Assembly: GCF_023062595.1 (NCBI RefSeq)
Contig: NZ_JALLAN010000022.1
Location: 18,959 to 82,958, forward strand
Origin: Arthrobacter rhizosphaerae
GTDB lineage: Bacteria > Actinomycetota > Actinomycetes > Actinomycetales > Micrococcaceae
DNA: 64,000 nucleotides
Direction of reading: 5' to 3'
Below, one piece after another: positions 26,813 through 35,346 of this stretch. Each line of letters starts with the position of its first letter. Position 1 is the first letter of the stretch. The position numbers and the translations under genes were made by a program. The notes under the pieces are model-generated. The model was not told the DNA's origin. It searched no databases and saw nothing but the letters and a program-made list of their open reading frames with translations.

Positions 26813-28276
26813 ATGGCATCCACCCCACAGCTCCAGGACCGTCCCAGGGTACTCGTCGTAGGCGGCGGGTACGTCGGCCTGTACGTAGCCCTCAAACTGC
26901 AGAAGAAGATCGCGAATGCCGGTGGCATCGTCACCCTCGTTGATCCCCTGCCTTACATGACCTACCAGCCGTTCCTGCCGGAGGTTGCCGGTGGAAACAT
27001 CGAGGCACGCCATGCCGTTGTTTCCCACCGCCAGCACCTCAAGCAGACCGAGCTGATCCAGGGTCGTGTAGCTTCCATCGATCACGCCAACCGGACGGCC
27101 GTTGTAGCACCGGCAGACGGCGGCGCGAACTTTGAAGTTCCTTACTTCGACGTCGTTGTGGCGGCAGGTGCCATTACGCGCACCTTCCCCATCAAGGGAC
27201 TCGCTGACAAGGGGATCGGCCTCAAGACCATCGAGGAAGCTGTTGCACTCCGCAACAAGGTTCTCGAGCGGATCGAAGCCGCCTCCGTGATGACTGACCC
27301 CGCCGAACGCGCCCGGGCCCTCACCTTCGTAGTCGTGGGAGGTGGCTTCGCCGGTATTGAGTGCATCACTGAGATGGAAGATCTGGCCCGCGCAGCTGTC
27401 AAGAACAACCCCCGCATCAACCAGGAGGAAGTCCGCTTCGTACTGGTGGAAGCCATGGGCCGCATCATGCCCGAGGTCACGGAGAAGCAGGCGGTGTGGG
27501 TTGTGGAGCACCTCCGCAGCCGCGGTATCGAGGTGCTGCTGAACACGTCCCTGGACAACGCCGAGGGCGCCCTCAAGCTGATCAACCTGCCGGATAAGAC
27601 GCTGGCACAGGAATTTGAAGCTGACACCCTGGTCTGGACTGCAGGCGTGCAGGCTAACCCAATGGTGCGCTCCACCGATTTCCCCCTTGATGAGCGCGGC
27701 CGTGTCCGCACACTGCCGGACCTCCGCATCGCCGGGGACGAAGGCATTGTCGAAAACGCCTGGGCTGCCGGCGACGTCGCAGCAGTTCCCGACCTTTCCG
27801 GCGGTGGAGTGGGCGGTTTCTGCGTGCCCAACGCACAGCACGCCCTGCGCCAGGCCAAGCGGCTTGCCAAGAACCTGTGGGCCTCCCGGTGGGAGAAGGA
27901 CCTCAAGGACTACAAGCACAAGAACCTGGGTGCCGTCGCCGGTTTCGGCGAATGGAAGGGCGTTGCCAACATCAATCTGATCGGCAGCATCGGCCTCAAG
28001 GGCGGACTCGCCTGGCTGGCGCACCGCGGCTACCACGGAATGGCGATGCCTACCTTTGAGCGCAAGTTCCGGGTCATCCTCAACTGGATCATCGCCTTCT
28101 TTATGGGCCGGGACACCACGCAGCTGATTGACCTTGACAACCCGCGCGGCGCCTTCGTTGCTGCTGCTACTCCGGCACCCAAGCCGGCCGCTGCAGCCCA
28201 GCCGGAGATTCCCGCAGGCAAGCAGGGTGCTCCAGTGGCTAAGGCCAAGGAATCAGTTTCGGCGGACAGCAAGTAG
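26813..28276 (+). CDS. ndh: type II NADH dehydrogenase
   Basis: Single-subunit, non-proton-pumping NADH:quinone oxidoreductase, 487 residues. FAD-binding VVGGGYVGLYVALKL near the N-terminus, the NADH-binding FVVVGGGFAGIECITEM in the middle and the WAAGDVAAVPD motif near residue 325 are clear. A C-terminal membrane-association region (FFMGRDTTQLIDL) and an Ala/Pro-rich tail follow. The start is an ATG at 26813 with a short leader. A putative Rex operator overlaps the promoter region, fitting control by the NADH/NAD ratio. With sdhCDAB it feeds the quinone pool. Confidence 0.93.
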   Translation: MASTPQLQDRPRVLVVGGGYVGLYVALKLQKKIANAGGIVTLVDPLPYMTYQPFLPEVAGGNIEARHAVVSHRQHLKQTELIQGRVASIDHANRTAVVAPADGGANFEVPYFDVVVAAGAITRTFPIKGLADKGIGLKTIEEAVALRNKVLERIEAASVMTDPAERARALTFVVVGGGFAGIECITEMEDLARAAVKNNPRINQEEVRFVLVEAMGRIMPEVTEKQAVWVVEHLRSRGIEVLLNTSLDNAEGALKLINLPDKTLAQEFEADTLVWTAGVQANPMVRSTDFPLDERGRVRTLPDLRIAGDEGIVENAWAAGDVAAVPDLSGGGVGGFCVPNAQHALRQAKRLAKNLWASRWEKDLKDYKHKNLGAVAGFGEWKGVANINLIGSIGLKGGLAWLAHRGYHGMAMPTFERKFRVILNWIIAFFMGRDTTQLIDLDNPRGAFVAAATPAPKPAAAAQPEIPAGKQGAPVAKAKESVSADSK

Positions 28277-28304
28277 CTGCACTGACACACACTGTGTAAA
28301 CGCC

Positions 28305-28341
28305 CGACGGCGACCGTTCCCTCTGGGGGCGGTCGCCGTCG
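28305..28341 (+). terminator. terminator after ndh
   Basis: Perfect 12-bp stem CGACGGCGACCG/CGGTCGCCGTCG with a 13-base loop; the tail is only CCGTT, so it is a moderate terminator. Confidence 0.65.
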
Positions 28342-28410
28342 CCGTTAACATGATCCGACACTGCTCTTTCAGCTCGCTTGTCGGGAAGGCGGGTTACGTA
28401 GACTGGCCCC

Positions 28411-29355
28411 ATGACAGGCGAAAAAGACCTCCAGGTACTTCTGGCGACGATGCAGCCCGTTCTGCGGCAGGGGGACTATGTGTATGCTCTCTGGCCGCAC
28501 GGAAAGCCACTGGGGGGCGGAATCGAAGCTGCTGTGCGGGAAGCCGAGGGCCTCACAGTAGTGCTGCCAAGGAGCGAGGCCGACACGCTGGGACTGAAGT
28601 ATGACTTCGTGGCGTCCTGGATCACTCTCCAGGTGCACTCGGCCTTGGAAGCGGTGGGCCTTACGGCGGCCGTGAGCGCCGCCCTGACGTCAGCCAAGAT
28701 CAGCTGCAACGTGCTGGCGGGCTTCCACCATGACCATTTGCTGGTCCCTGTGGCCGACGCACCCCGGGCCATGGTAGTTCTGGCCGAGCTGGCGGCTGAG
28801 AATGCCCACGTGCCGGCGCCGCAACTGCTGCTGCGCGACGAGCAGCCGGGGGACCGGGAAGCGCTGCTGGAGCTCACCGCGGCGGCGTTCGCGGTGTCAC
28901 CGGCAACGGGCATGCCGGTTGACGGTGAGCCGATCGAGGTGGAGGTGCTCCGCCAGCTTTTTGATTGCGATGAATACTTGCCGCAGTTCAGCATCGTTGC
29001 CGAGCTCGACGGCGAAATTGTGGGCCACGTTATCAGCACCCGGGGCTGGGTTGGTGAGCTCGAGCTGCTGGGACTGGGCCCCATTGGCGTGGTGCCTAAG
29101 CTGCAGCGGCACGGCATAGGCTCGGCGCTGATGCACGAGACGGTGGTCCGGGCCAACGCGGCGGGGGAATGGGGCATCGCGCTGCTGGGAAGTCCCGTCT
29201 ACTATGAGCGTTTCGGATTTGTGCCCTCGAATTCCCTGGGTATTGATCCGCCAAACCCGGAGTGGGGTGACTACTTCCAGTTGCTGCCCCTCGCAGTGTG
29301 GCCTGGTGGTATCCATGGGACTTTCCGGTATGCCGCGCCACTGGCACGCATTTGA
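28411..29355 (+). CDS. ACT domain - GNAT acetyltransferase fusion
   Basis: A two-part protein of 314 residues. Residues 1 to about 130 match the ACT_3 (DUF2241) plus ACT_7 pattern: LRQGDYVYALWP, EGLTVVLPRSEADTLGL, ITLQVHSALEAVGLTAAVS and ISCNVLAGFHHDHLLVP. Residues 137 to 314 are a GNAT acetyltransferase: QPGDREALLELTAAAF, ELLGLGPIGVVPKLQRHGIGSALM (acetyl-CoA loop) and VYYERFGF, closest in type to YhbS-like proteins. ACT_3 proteins usually stand alone, so ligand control of acetylation is an attractive inference. No neighbour names a substrate. Confidence 0.85.
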   Translation: MTGEKDLQVLLATMQPVLRQGDYVYALWPHGKPLGGGIEAAVREAEGLTVVLPRSEADTLGLKYDFVASWITLQVHSALEAVGLTAAVSAALTSAKISCNVLAGFHHDHLLVPVADAPRAMVVLAELAAENAHVPAPQLLLRDEQPGDREALLELTAAAFAVSPATGMPVDGEPIEVEVLRQLFDCDEYLPQFSIVAELDGEIVGHVISTRGWVGELELLGLGPIGVVPKLQRHGIGSALMHETVVRANAAGEWGIALLGSPVYYERFGFVPSNSLGIDPPNPEWGDYFQLLPLAVWPGGIHGTFRYAAPLARI

Positions 29356-29375
29356 CGGGATAACATTGACCGGGC

Positions 29376-29449
29376 GCCCCAGTAGCCCAATTGGCAGAGG
29401 CAGCGGACTTAAAATCCGCGTGTTGTGGGTTCGAGTCCCACCTGGGGCA
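29376..29449 (+). tRNA. tRNA with anticodon UAA (tRNA-Leu)
   Basis: Cloverleaf of 74 bases. The acceptor stem GCCCCAG/CTGGGGC is perfect, with discriminator A at 29449. The D arm is 29385-29401, the anticodon stem GCGGA/TCCGC with loop CTTAAAA (anticodon TAA at 29410-29412), and the T stem GTGGG/CCCAC with loop TTCGAGT. No CCA is encoded. The variable region is only five bases (29420-29424), unlike the long arm expected of bacterial tRNA-Leu. It decodes UUA, a rare codon here. Confidence 0.93.
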
Positions 29450-29506
29450 CTTCATTTGGCTCGTCATGCCCGTTAGATTTCCCATAGGCAACGAGTGTTA
29501 TAAGGA

Positions 29507-29522
29507 TGTGACCGTAGTCACT
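29507..29522. promoter_or_regulatory. CRP/GlxR-type site upstream of livK
   Basis: TGTGA-CCGTAG-TCACT matches the CRP-family consensus TGTGA-N6-TCACA in all but the last base. It lies about 100 bases before the livK ATG. A second site of the same kind is found before livH, supporting joint control. Confidence 0.5.
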
Positions 29523-29623
29523 TATTTTCAGGCCAAAATTGCACTAGCTTGAAAGTTAAACCCAGGAACACCTGGTAATTCGCATCAAAGGCCGTTCGCA
29601 CCTTTCGATCGAGGAGATTCTAA

Positions 29624-30973
29624 ATGATTGCAATTCCCCAGGCAGCGCCGCGGGTTGCTAAGCTCACAGCGCTTAGCTTCGGTGTCGCTCTTCTGGCTAC
29701 GGCTTGTGGCGGTTCACCAACCCCCGGCTCGACCCAAACCACCACGGCACCGTCCGCAGGGATCGCGTGTCCTGCAGGAGCGGGAGGCGGCACAACCACC
29801 GCGCCCGCGGCAGCATCCGGTTCCGTCCCTGCATCCAGCACCACCACAGACACAGCGTTGAAGATCGGCTCGCTTCTGCCGACGACCGGCAACCTGGCCT
29901 TCCTTGGCCCACCCGAAATTGCCGGTGTTAACCTCGGCATCCAGGAGGTTAACGCTGCTGGAGGTGTCCTAGGCAAGCCTGTAGAAGTTATTCACCGTGA
30001 CTCCGGTGACACCAAGACAGATATTGCGACGCAGTCCACGTCGGCTCTGCTCGGCCAGGGTGTCAGCGCGATTGTCGGCGCAGCCTCATCGTCTGTGTCC
30101 AAGACGGTCATCAACCAGATCACCGGCGCAGGTGTCATCCACTTCTCGCCGGCGAACACGTCCCCTGACTTCACCACGTGGGATGACAAGGGCCTGTACT
30201 GGCGTACCGCGCCCTCTGACGTCCTGCAGGGCAAGGTCCTCGGAAACTACATGGCCACCTGTGGAGCCCAGACCGTGGGCATGATCGTACTGAACGATGC
30301 CTATGGAACCGGCCTGCAGAAGAACGTCAAGGAAGCCTTCGAGGCAGCCGGCGGCAAGGTTGTTGCCGAAGAGCTGTACAACACGGGCGACTCCCAGTTC
30401 AGCAGCCAGGTGGACAAGGTCATTGCAGCCAAGCCGGATGCCATCGCCCTGATCACCTTCGACGAGGCAAAGAGCATCATTCCGCTTCTGACAGGCAAGG
30501 GCGTCAAGGCGAACCAGATGTTCCTCGTCGACGGCAACATGGCTGACTACAGCAAGGACCTGCAGCCGGGTACCTTGAAGGGCGCCCAGGGAACAATCCC
30601 TGGCACGTTCGCCAAGGACGACTTCAAGAAGAAGCTGCTGGCCATCGATCCGGCTCTCAAGGACTACAGCTACTCCGGAGAGTCCTACGACGCCGTGAAC
30701 CTCATCGCGCTGGCCTCGGAAGCGGCCAAGAGCACCAACGGTGTGGAGATCTCCAAGCAACTGAAGTCAGTCTCCGAAGCCGGTGAGAAGTGTAGCGACT
30801 ACGCTTCCTGCGTCACGTTGCTCCGTAACGGCAAGGACATTGACTACGACGGCCAGTCCGGCCCCGTCACGTTCTCGGACGCTGGTGACCCGACAGAGGC
30901 CTTCATCGGCATCTACGAGTACCAGGATGACAACAAGTACACACCGGTGAAGGAAGAATTCGGCAAGCTGTAA
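29624..30973 (+). CDS. livK: branched-chain amino-acid type ABC transporter substrate-binding lipoprotein
   Basis: Periplasmic-binding-protein-like I receptor of the LivK family, 449 residues. The signal peptide ends in the lipobox LLATAC, followed by a long Thr/Pro/Ala-rich linker to about residue 75. The ligand domain begins with ALKIGSLLPTTGNLAFLGPPE and includes GVSAIVGAASSSVSKTV and the SYDAVNLIALA segment. The ATG at 29624 follows GAGGAG. It is convergent with livHMGF, which supply the membrane and ATPase parts. Substrate may be branched-chain amino acids or another small amide; sequence alone cannot decide. Confidence 0.92.
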   Translation: MIAIPQAAPRVAKLTALSFGVALLATACGGSPTPGSTQTTTAPSAGIACPAGAGGGTTTAPAAASGSVPASSTTTDTALKIGSLLPTTGNLAFLGPPEIAGVNLGIQEVNAAGGVLGKPVEVIHRDSGDTKTDIATQSTSALLGQGVSAIVGAASSSVSKTVINQITGAGVIHFSPANTSPDFTTWDDKGLYWRTAPSDVLQGKVLGNYMATCGAQTVGMIVLNDAYGTGLQKNVKEAFEAAGGKVVAEELYNTGDSQFSSQVDKVIAAKPDAIALITFDEAKSIIPLLTGKGVKANQMFLVDGNMADYSKDLQPGTLKGAQGTIPGTFAKDDFKKKLLAIDPALKDYSYSGESYDAVNLIALASEAAKSTNGVEISKQLKSVSEAGEKCSDYASCVTLLRNGKDIDYDGQSGPVTFSDAGDPTEAFIGIYEYQDDNKYTPVKEEFGKL

Positions 30974-30996
30974 GCCGAACGCTCACCGACACTAAG

Positions 30997-31044
30997 GGAA
31001 GGCCCCCGTCCAGGCAGTTTTCAAGCCTCGGACGGGGGCCTTCC
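30997..31044 (+). terminator. terminator after livK
   Basis: Fifteen-bp perfect stem GGAAGGCCCCCGTCC/GGACGGGGGCCTTCC with an 18-base loop. Confidence 0.8.
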
Positions 31045-31060
31045 TGTGTAAGACTCCAAA

Positions 31061-31098
31061 GCAGAAGGGCCGCCACCGGATGGTGACGGCCCTTCTGC
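31061..31098 (-). terminator. terminator after livF
   Basis: Twelve-bp perfect stem GCAGAAGGGCCG/CGGCCCTTCTGC with a 14-base loop. Placed at the end of the minus-strand liv operon, back to back with the livK terminator. Confidence 0.75.
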
Positions 31099-31124
31099 TT
31101 GCGGTTTATCCGGTCAGATAATTC

Positions 31125-31898
31125 TTACTCGACGGTGTCGGCCAGGGTGCCCAAGTAGAGCTGGATAACCTTGGGATCCTTCATAAGTTCGCGGCCCGTA
31201 CCCGTGTAGGCGTCCCTCCCCTGATCCAGGACGTACCCGCGGTCGCAGATCTGCAGGCAGCGGCGGGCGTTCTGCTCGACCATGATCACCGAGACACCCG
31301 CCCTGTTGATCTCGTGGACACGGAGGAACGTCTCGTCCTGTTTGACGGGTGAGAGGCCGGCAGAGGGCTCGTCGAGCAACAGAACGGCTGGTTCCATCAT
31401 GAGTGCGCGGCCCATGGCTACCATCTGGCGTTCACCACCGGACAGGGAGCCTGCACGCTGGGCCCGCCGCTTGCCGAGTTCAGGAAACAGGCTGGTGACG
31501 AACTCAAACCTTTTCGCGAAGTCTTTGGGTCGCTGGAACATGCCCATCTGCATGTTTTCCTCGATGGTGAGGGTGGCAAACACGTTGTTGTTCTGCGGAA
31601 CAAAGCCCACGCCCTGAGTGACCAGCTTGTTCGCCTTGAGCCCGGTGATGTCCTGTCCCCGCACCACAACAGACCCTGAATGGACTTTGACCAGTCCGAA
31701 CATGGCCTTCAGCAGCGTGGACTTACCGGCGCCGTTGGGGCCGATAATGCCGATCAGCTCTCCCTTACGGGCTTCGATGCTGCAGCCGTTGAGGATGTTT
31801 ACGCCCGGAAGATAGCCCGCTACGAGATCGGTAACCTTTACCACGACGTCATCTGTGGACGCCATTTGAGGTGACGTCGCTGCGCTGGTTGCACTCAT
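31125..31898 (-). CDS. livF: branched-chain amino-acid ABC transporter ATP-binding protein
   Basis: LivF-type ABC ATPase, 257 residues: Walker A GPNGAGKST near residue 55, Q-loop VPQNNNVF, signature SLSGGERQMVAM, Walker B VLLLDEPSAGLS and switch His region VSVIMVEQNARRCL. It is the last gene of the minus-strand livHMGF operon, and its ATG overlaps the livG stop by four bases. Works as a heterodimer with LivG to drive import. Confidence 0.95.
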   Translation of the reverse strand: MSATSAATSPQMASTDDVVVKVTDLVAGYLPGVNILNGCSIEARKGELIGIIGPNGAGKSTLLKAMFGLVKVHSGSVVVRGQDITGLKANKLVTQGVGFVPQNNNVFATLTIEENMQMGMFQRPKDFAKRFEFVTSLFPELGKRRAQRAGSLSGGERQMVAMGRALMMEPAVLLLDEPSAGLSPVKQDETFLRVHEINRAGVSVIMVEQNARRCLQICDRGYVLDQGRDAYTGTGRELMKDPKVIQLYLGTLADTVE

Positions 31899-33031
31899 TC
31901 TTTGTCCTTCTCTGTGCGGCCGGGATCAGCCATGCCTGACTCGGGGGAGTTGGGCTCATCGGCGGCCGGAGCCTGGTGGGCCGCGGGGCTGAGGTCGGGT
32001 TGTTCGGTATCAGCCTCCCGGATCTTGGCCTCTACTGAATCAACCGCGATGATGCCGGCGTTTTCAGTGCCCACGATGGATTCCTCGTCGGCTTCGAGTA
32101 CTGCCTCCAGTTCCCTGATGCCTTCGGTGTCACCAAGGTCAACATCATGGTGTGCACCAAGGTATGCGTCAATAACAGCAGGGTTCTTCATAACCTCGCC
32201 AGGGGGGCCCTCGGCCACGATCTTCCCTTCGGCCATCACCACAACCCAGTCGGCGATGTGCCTGACCATGTTCATGTCGTGCTCCACGAAGAGCACGGTC
32301 ATGCCTTCGGCTTTGAGGTTCTTGATGTGGTCCAGCAGCGACTGGGTCAGTGCCGGGTTCACGCCGGCCATAGGCTCGTCCAGCATTACCAGCTTGGGCC
32401 GGACCATGAGGGATCGAGCCATCTCAAGCAGCTTGCGCTGGCCCCCGGAGAGGGACGCTGCGTAATCGTCCTTTTTGGCGTCGAGCTTGAATTTCTCGAG
32501 CAGGGCGTCGGCCTGGACGGTAAGTTCCTTCTCGCGACCACCCCAGATCCCCTTGAAGAGGGCCTTGGAGAGCCGTTCACCTGGCTGATTCGCGCCGCCA
32601 AGGCGCATATTCTCCATGACAGTGAGCTTGCCCATGACCTTGGTCAGCTGGAAGGTGCGGACCATGCCCATGCGGGCCAGCTTGTATGAGGACACGCCCT
32701 CGATGTTCTTACCTTCAAACTGCCATTTCCCGGAGTTAGGGGTATCGAAGCCGGTGAGGAGGTTGAAGAGAGTTGTCTTCCCGGCCCCATTGGGACCGAT
32801 AAGTGCAGTGATTTTGTGCCGCGGGATTTCGAGATACTGGACATCGACGGCGTTGATGCCGCCGAAGCTCCGGGTGACGTTTTCGGCCACCACGATGGGA
32901 TCCCTCTTCTTGCAGCCGGGGGCGATTTCGCCGGCGGCGATCGGACTTGTATCCGTCATGTAATCGACGCCTGCAGGGTTCTGTGCCGTGCTGCCTGCGC
33001 TGTTGCTTGTTGAATGTGCGCTGTGGCTCAT
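31895..33031 (-). CDS. livG: branched-chain amino-acid ABC transporter ATP-binding protein with long tail
   Basis: LivG-type ABC ATPase with Walker A GPNGAGKTT, signature ASLSGGQRKLLEMARS, Walker B LVMLDEPMAGVNP and switch VLFVEHDMNMVRHI. At 378 residues it is about 100 longer than usual LivG (about 250-280): an N-terminal Ser/Ala-rich segment of about 40 residues and a C-terminal acidic, Pro-rich tail of about 90. An internal ATG (MTDTSPIA) 25 codons in is an alternative start. The annotated ATG overlaps the livM stop. The tail looks disordered; its role is unknown. Confidence 0.92.
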   Translation of the reverse strand: MSHSAHSTSNSAGSTAQNPAGVDYMTDTSPIAAGEIAPGCKKRDPIVVAENVTRSFGGINAVDVQYLEIPRHKITALIGPNGAGKTTLFNLLTGFDTPNSGKWQFEGKNIEGVSSYKLARMGMVRTFQLTKVMGKLTVMENMRLGGANQPGERLSKALFKGIWGGREKELTVQADALLEKFKLDAKKDDYAASLSGGQRKLLEMARSLMVRPKLVMLDEPMAGVNPALTQSLLDHIKNLKAEGMTVLFVEHDMNMVRHIADWVVVMAEGKIVAEGPPGEVMKNPAVIDAYLGAHHDVDLGDTEGIRELEAVLEADEESIVGTENAGIIAVDSVEAKIREADTEQPDLSPAAHQAPAADEPNSPESGMADPGRTEKDKE

Positions 33032-33996
33032 GCGAACGCCAGCTCCTTCTTATTGCCAAAGACACCCTGAGGTCTGAAGATCATTAGCAGCATCAGGGCA
33101 ATGCCAACCAGGATGTAGCGCAGCTGGCCCGCCTGGACCGTAGTCAACCAGGTAACTGCGCCGGATTCGATGAGACCGTAGAGGATGCCCTGGGTCAGGG
33201 ACAGGACCACCCAGAAAATCATGGCGCCCACCACCGGCCCCAGGACCGTGGACATACCGCCGAGGAGGAGGCAGGTCCAGAGAAAGAACGTCAGTTCCGT
33301 TCCATAGTTGGCGGGCTGGACGGCGCCGCGGGGCAAGGTGAACACCATGCCTGCGAAGGCGCCCAGGACGCCGCCGATCACCAGCGCCTGCATCTTGTAG
33401 GCGTAGACGTTCTTTCCGAGGGAGCGGACGGCGTTCTCGTCTTCGCGGATTCCCTTAAGGACACGGCCCCAAGGGCTGCGCATCAGGAGCCAAACGAGCA
33501 GGCAGCACACGATGACCAGGGCCCAGGCGACGACCCGGATGAAGAAGTCACGGTTGTTCATGCCCATGTAGGAACCCTCGGGGAAGGGGTTCATGGCGTA
33601 GAAGCCGCCTTCGAAAGCCCCGAGGCCGTCGGCTGATCCGGTGACTGCATCAAGCTGGTTGGTTGTGACGATATACCGCACAATTTCTGCCGCGGCGATG
33701 GTGACAATGGCCAGATAGTCAGCCCTGAGCCGCAAGGTGGGGATACCCAGCAGGAGCGCAAAAAGGGAGGAACAGATGACGGCGATGAGCAGGCCGACAA
33801 AGAACGGCACGCCGAAGGTCAGCGTAGAGATGGCAAAGCCGTAAGCTCCCACCGCCATGAAGCCGGCCTGGCCGAAGTTCAGCAGGCCCGAGTAGCCGAA
33901 GTGGACGGCAAGACCGAGGGCCGCGAGGGCGTATGCCGCCGTCGTCGGAGTGAATATCTCACTGAGTGCACTGGAAAAAATAAATCCGAAGTCCAT
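33028..33996 (-). CDS. livM: branched-chain amino-acid ABC transporter permease
   Basis: LivM-type permease, 322 residues, with about nine hydrophobic segments. Diagnostic parts are GYSGLLNFGQAGFMAVGAYG near residue 35, RLRADYLAIVTIAAAEI, and the ATPase-docking loop SPWGRVLKGIREDENAVRSLGKN split around residue 175-195. It ends in FRPQGVFGNKKELAFA. Nine bases separate it from the livH stop. Confidence 0.95.
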   Translation of the reverse strand: MDFGFIFSSALSEIFTPTTAAYALAALGLAVHFGYSGLLNFGQAGFMAVGAYGFAISTLTFGVPFFVGLLIAVICSSLFALLLGIPTLRLRADYLAIVTIAAAEIVRYIVTTNQLDAVTGSADGLGAFEGGFYAMNPFPEGSYMGMNNRDFFIRVVAWALVIVCCLLVWLLMRSPWGRVLKGIREDENAVRSLGKNVYAYKMQALVIGGVLGAFAGMVFTLPRGAVQPANYGTELTFFLWTCLLLGGMSTVLGPVVGAMIFWVVLSLTQGILYGLIESGAVTWLTTVQAGQLRYILVGIALMLLMIFRPQGVFGNKKELAFA

Positions 33997-34005
33997 GGCT
34001 GTCTC

Positions 34006-35346
34006 CTAACCCACACGCTCACGCCGGCCGAGGATTCCCTGCGGGCGGAACAAGAGGACGATGATCATGATGAAGAGGGCGCCCACATATTTGAGGTCGG
34101 CAGCCAGTCCGAAGACAGTGGTCAGTTCGACAAAGATGCCAACGATGATGGATCCGACCAACGCACCAAACACGGTTCCCAGGCCGCCGAGGGTGACGCC
34201 GGCGAAGATCAGCAACAGGATCTGCGAGCCCATATCGAAGGTGACTCCAGGCCGGTAGTACGCCCAGAGAATGCCTCCAAGAGCTGCGAGCATGCCGCCG
34301 GCGACCCACACGATACGGATCACGCCGTCGACGTCGATGCCTGAGGCTGCCGCCAACGCGGGGTTGTCGGCCACAGCGCGTGTGGCCTTCCCCAGACGGG
34401 TCTTGAGCAGCACGATGCCGATCACGGCGATGACAACCGCACTGATGATCAGTGACCACAGGTTGTTGGGGGAGATGGATACCGGGCCGAGTTGGATCTC
34501 GGGGGACTGGGCGAAGGGCAGCTGCTGGGTTGCGCCGCCGAAGTTGAACTGGATGACGTAGCGGACGGCGAGGGCGAGCCCGATGCTCACAATCATCATG
34601 GGTACAAGCCCGGTACCGCGTCCGCGCAGGGGCTTCCAGAGGCCGGCATCCTGGATGTAGCCGGACAGGCCGCCGATCAGGAGGGCCAGCAGCCCTGCAA
34701 GCCAGAAGGGAAGATTTAAGGCGCTGAGTCCAAACATGGCCACTGCACCTAATGTGACCATCTCACCGTGAGCGAAGTTCGTGAGGCCAGTGGTACCGAA
34801 TATAAGGGAAAGGCCTACAGAAGCCAGGGCCAACAGAAGGCCAAAACTCAGGCCTGCAACCAAGCGGTTCAGCAGATTCTGTGCGAAGTTCTGTTCCTGG
34901 ATCACGATTCCCTTGCCGAAGGCGAAGATCACCGAGAGATTAGAGGTCTGGCTGAACGTGACGCTCCTTGGGTTCTCCTGGCCTTCCGCCAGCTTGATGC
35001 CCTCTGGAAGAGTGGACTCGTCCAGCTCCACTTCATAGGTTCCCTGAGTAGGCACGCCGATCGTCCAGGCGCCGTTTGCGGCGGACGTTGCGGTTCCCGT
35101 GAAATCGCCGCTTGTGGCGGTGATGGTGACATCTGCGATGGGTTTGCGCTCGTCATCCCGAAGGAAGCCGCTGATGCTGTTTTGGAACACCGTGGTTGTT
35201 GGTGACGGTGTAGGTGAGGGAGTGGTGGCTTGCGAGGCCGGTGCGACGACGAGCAGGATTGTGATGATGGCGCCGAACACGGCCCCCACCGCTTTCAATA
35301 ACCTGCCCCGTCTCCGGTGCAACGTGCCTCTCGGTGTGCTTCTCAA
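34006..35346 (-). CDS. livH: branched-chain amino-acid ABC permease with signal peptide and extracellular domain
   Basis: LivH-type permease with an unusual front part. From the TTG at 35346, with GGAGG at 35356-35360 on the sense strand, the product is about 446 residues. It starts with a basic region and a signal-like helix ending near VAPASQA, then a Thr/Pro linker and an extracytoplasmic domain of about 80 residues (SISGFLRDDERKPIADVTITATSGD... TYEVELDESTLPEG) resembling carboxypeptidase regulatory-like or SpaA-type beta sandwiches. The permease core follows: FGTTGLTNFAHGEMVTLG, LGKATRAVADNPALAAASGID and a FRPQGILGRRERVG end. It is first in the operon; a CRP-like site lies upstream. Confidence 0.88.
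   Translation of the reverse strand: MRSTPRGTLHRRRGRLLKAVGAVFGAIITILLVVAPASQATTPSPTPSPTTTVFQNSISGFLRDDERKPIADVTITATSGDFTGTATSAANGAWTIGVPTQGTYEVELDESTLPEGIKLAEGQENPRSVTFSQTSNLSVIFAFGKGIVIQEQNFAQNLLNRLVAGLSFGLLLALASVGLSLIFGTTGLTNFAHGEMVTLGAVAMFGLSALNLPFWLAGLLALLIGGLSGYIQDAGLWKPLRGRGTGLVPMMIVSIGLALAVRYVIQFNFGGATQQLPFAQSPEIQLGPVSISPNNLWSLIISAVVIAVIGIVLLKTRLGKATRAVADNPALAAASGIDVDGVIRIVWVAGGMLAALGGILWAYYRPGVTFDMGSQILLLIFAGVTLGGLGTVFGALVGSIIVGIFVELTTVFGLAADLKYVGALFIMIIVLLFRPQGILGRRERVG

Noticed and set aside
26795..28036. Open frame antisense to ndh
   Set aside because: Overlaps the confident ndh gene fully; composition is that of a shadow frame.
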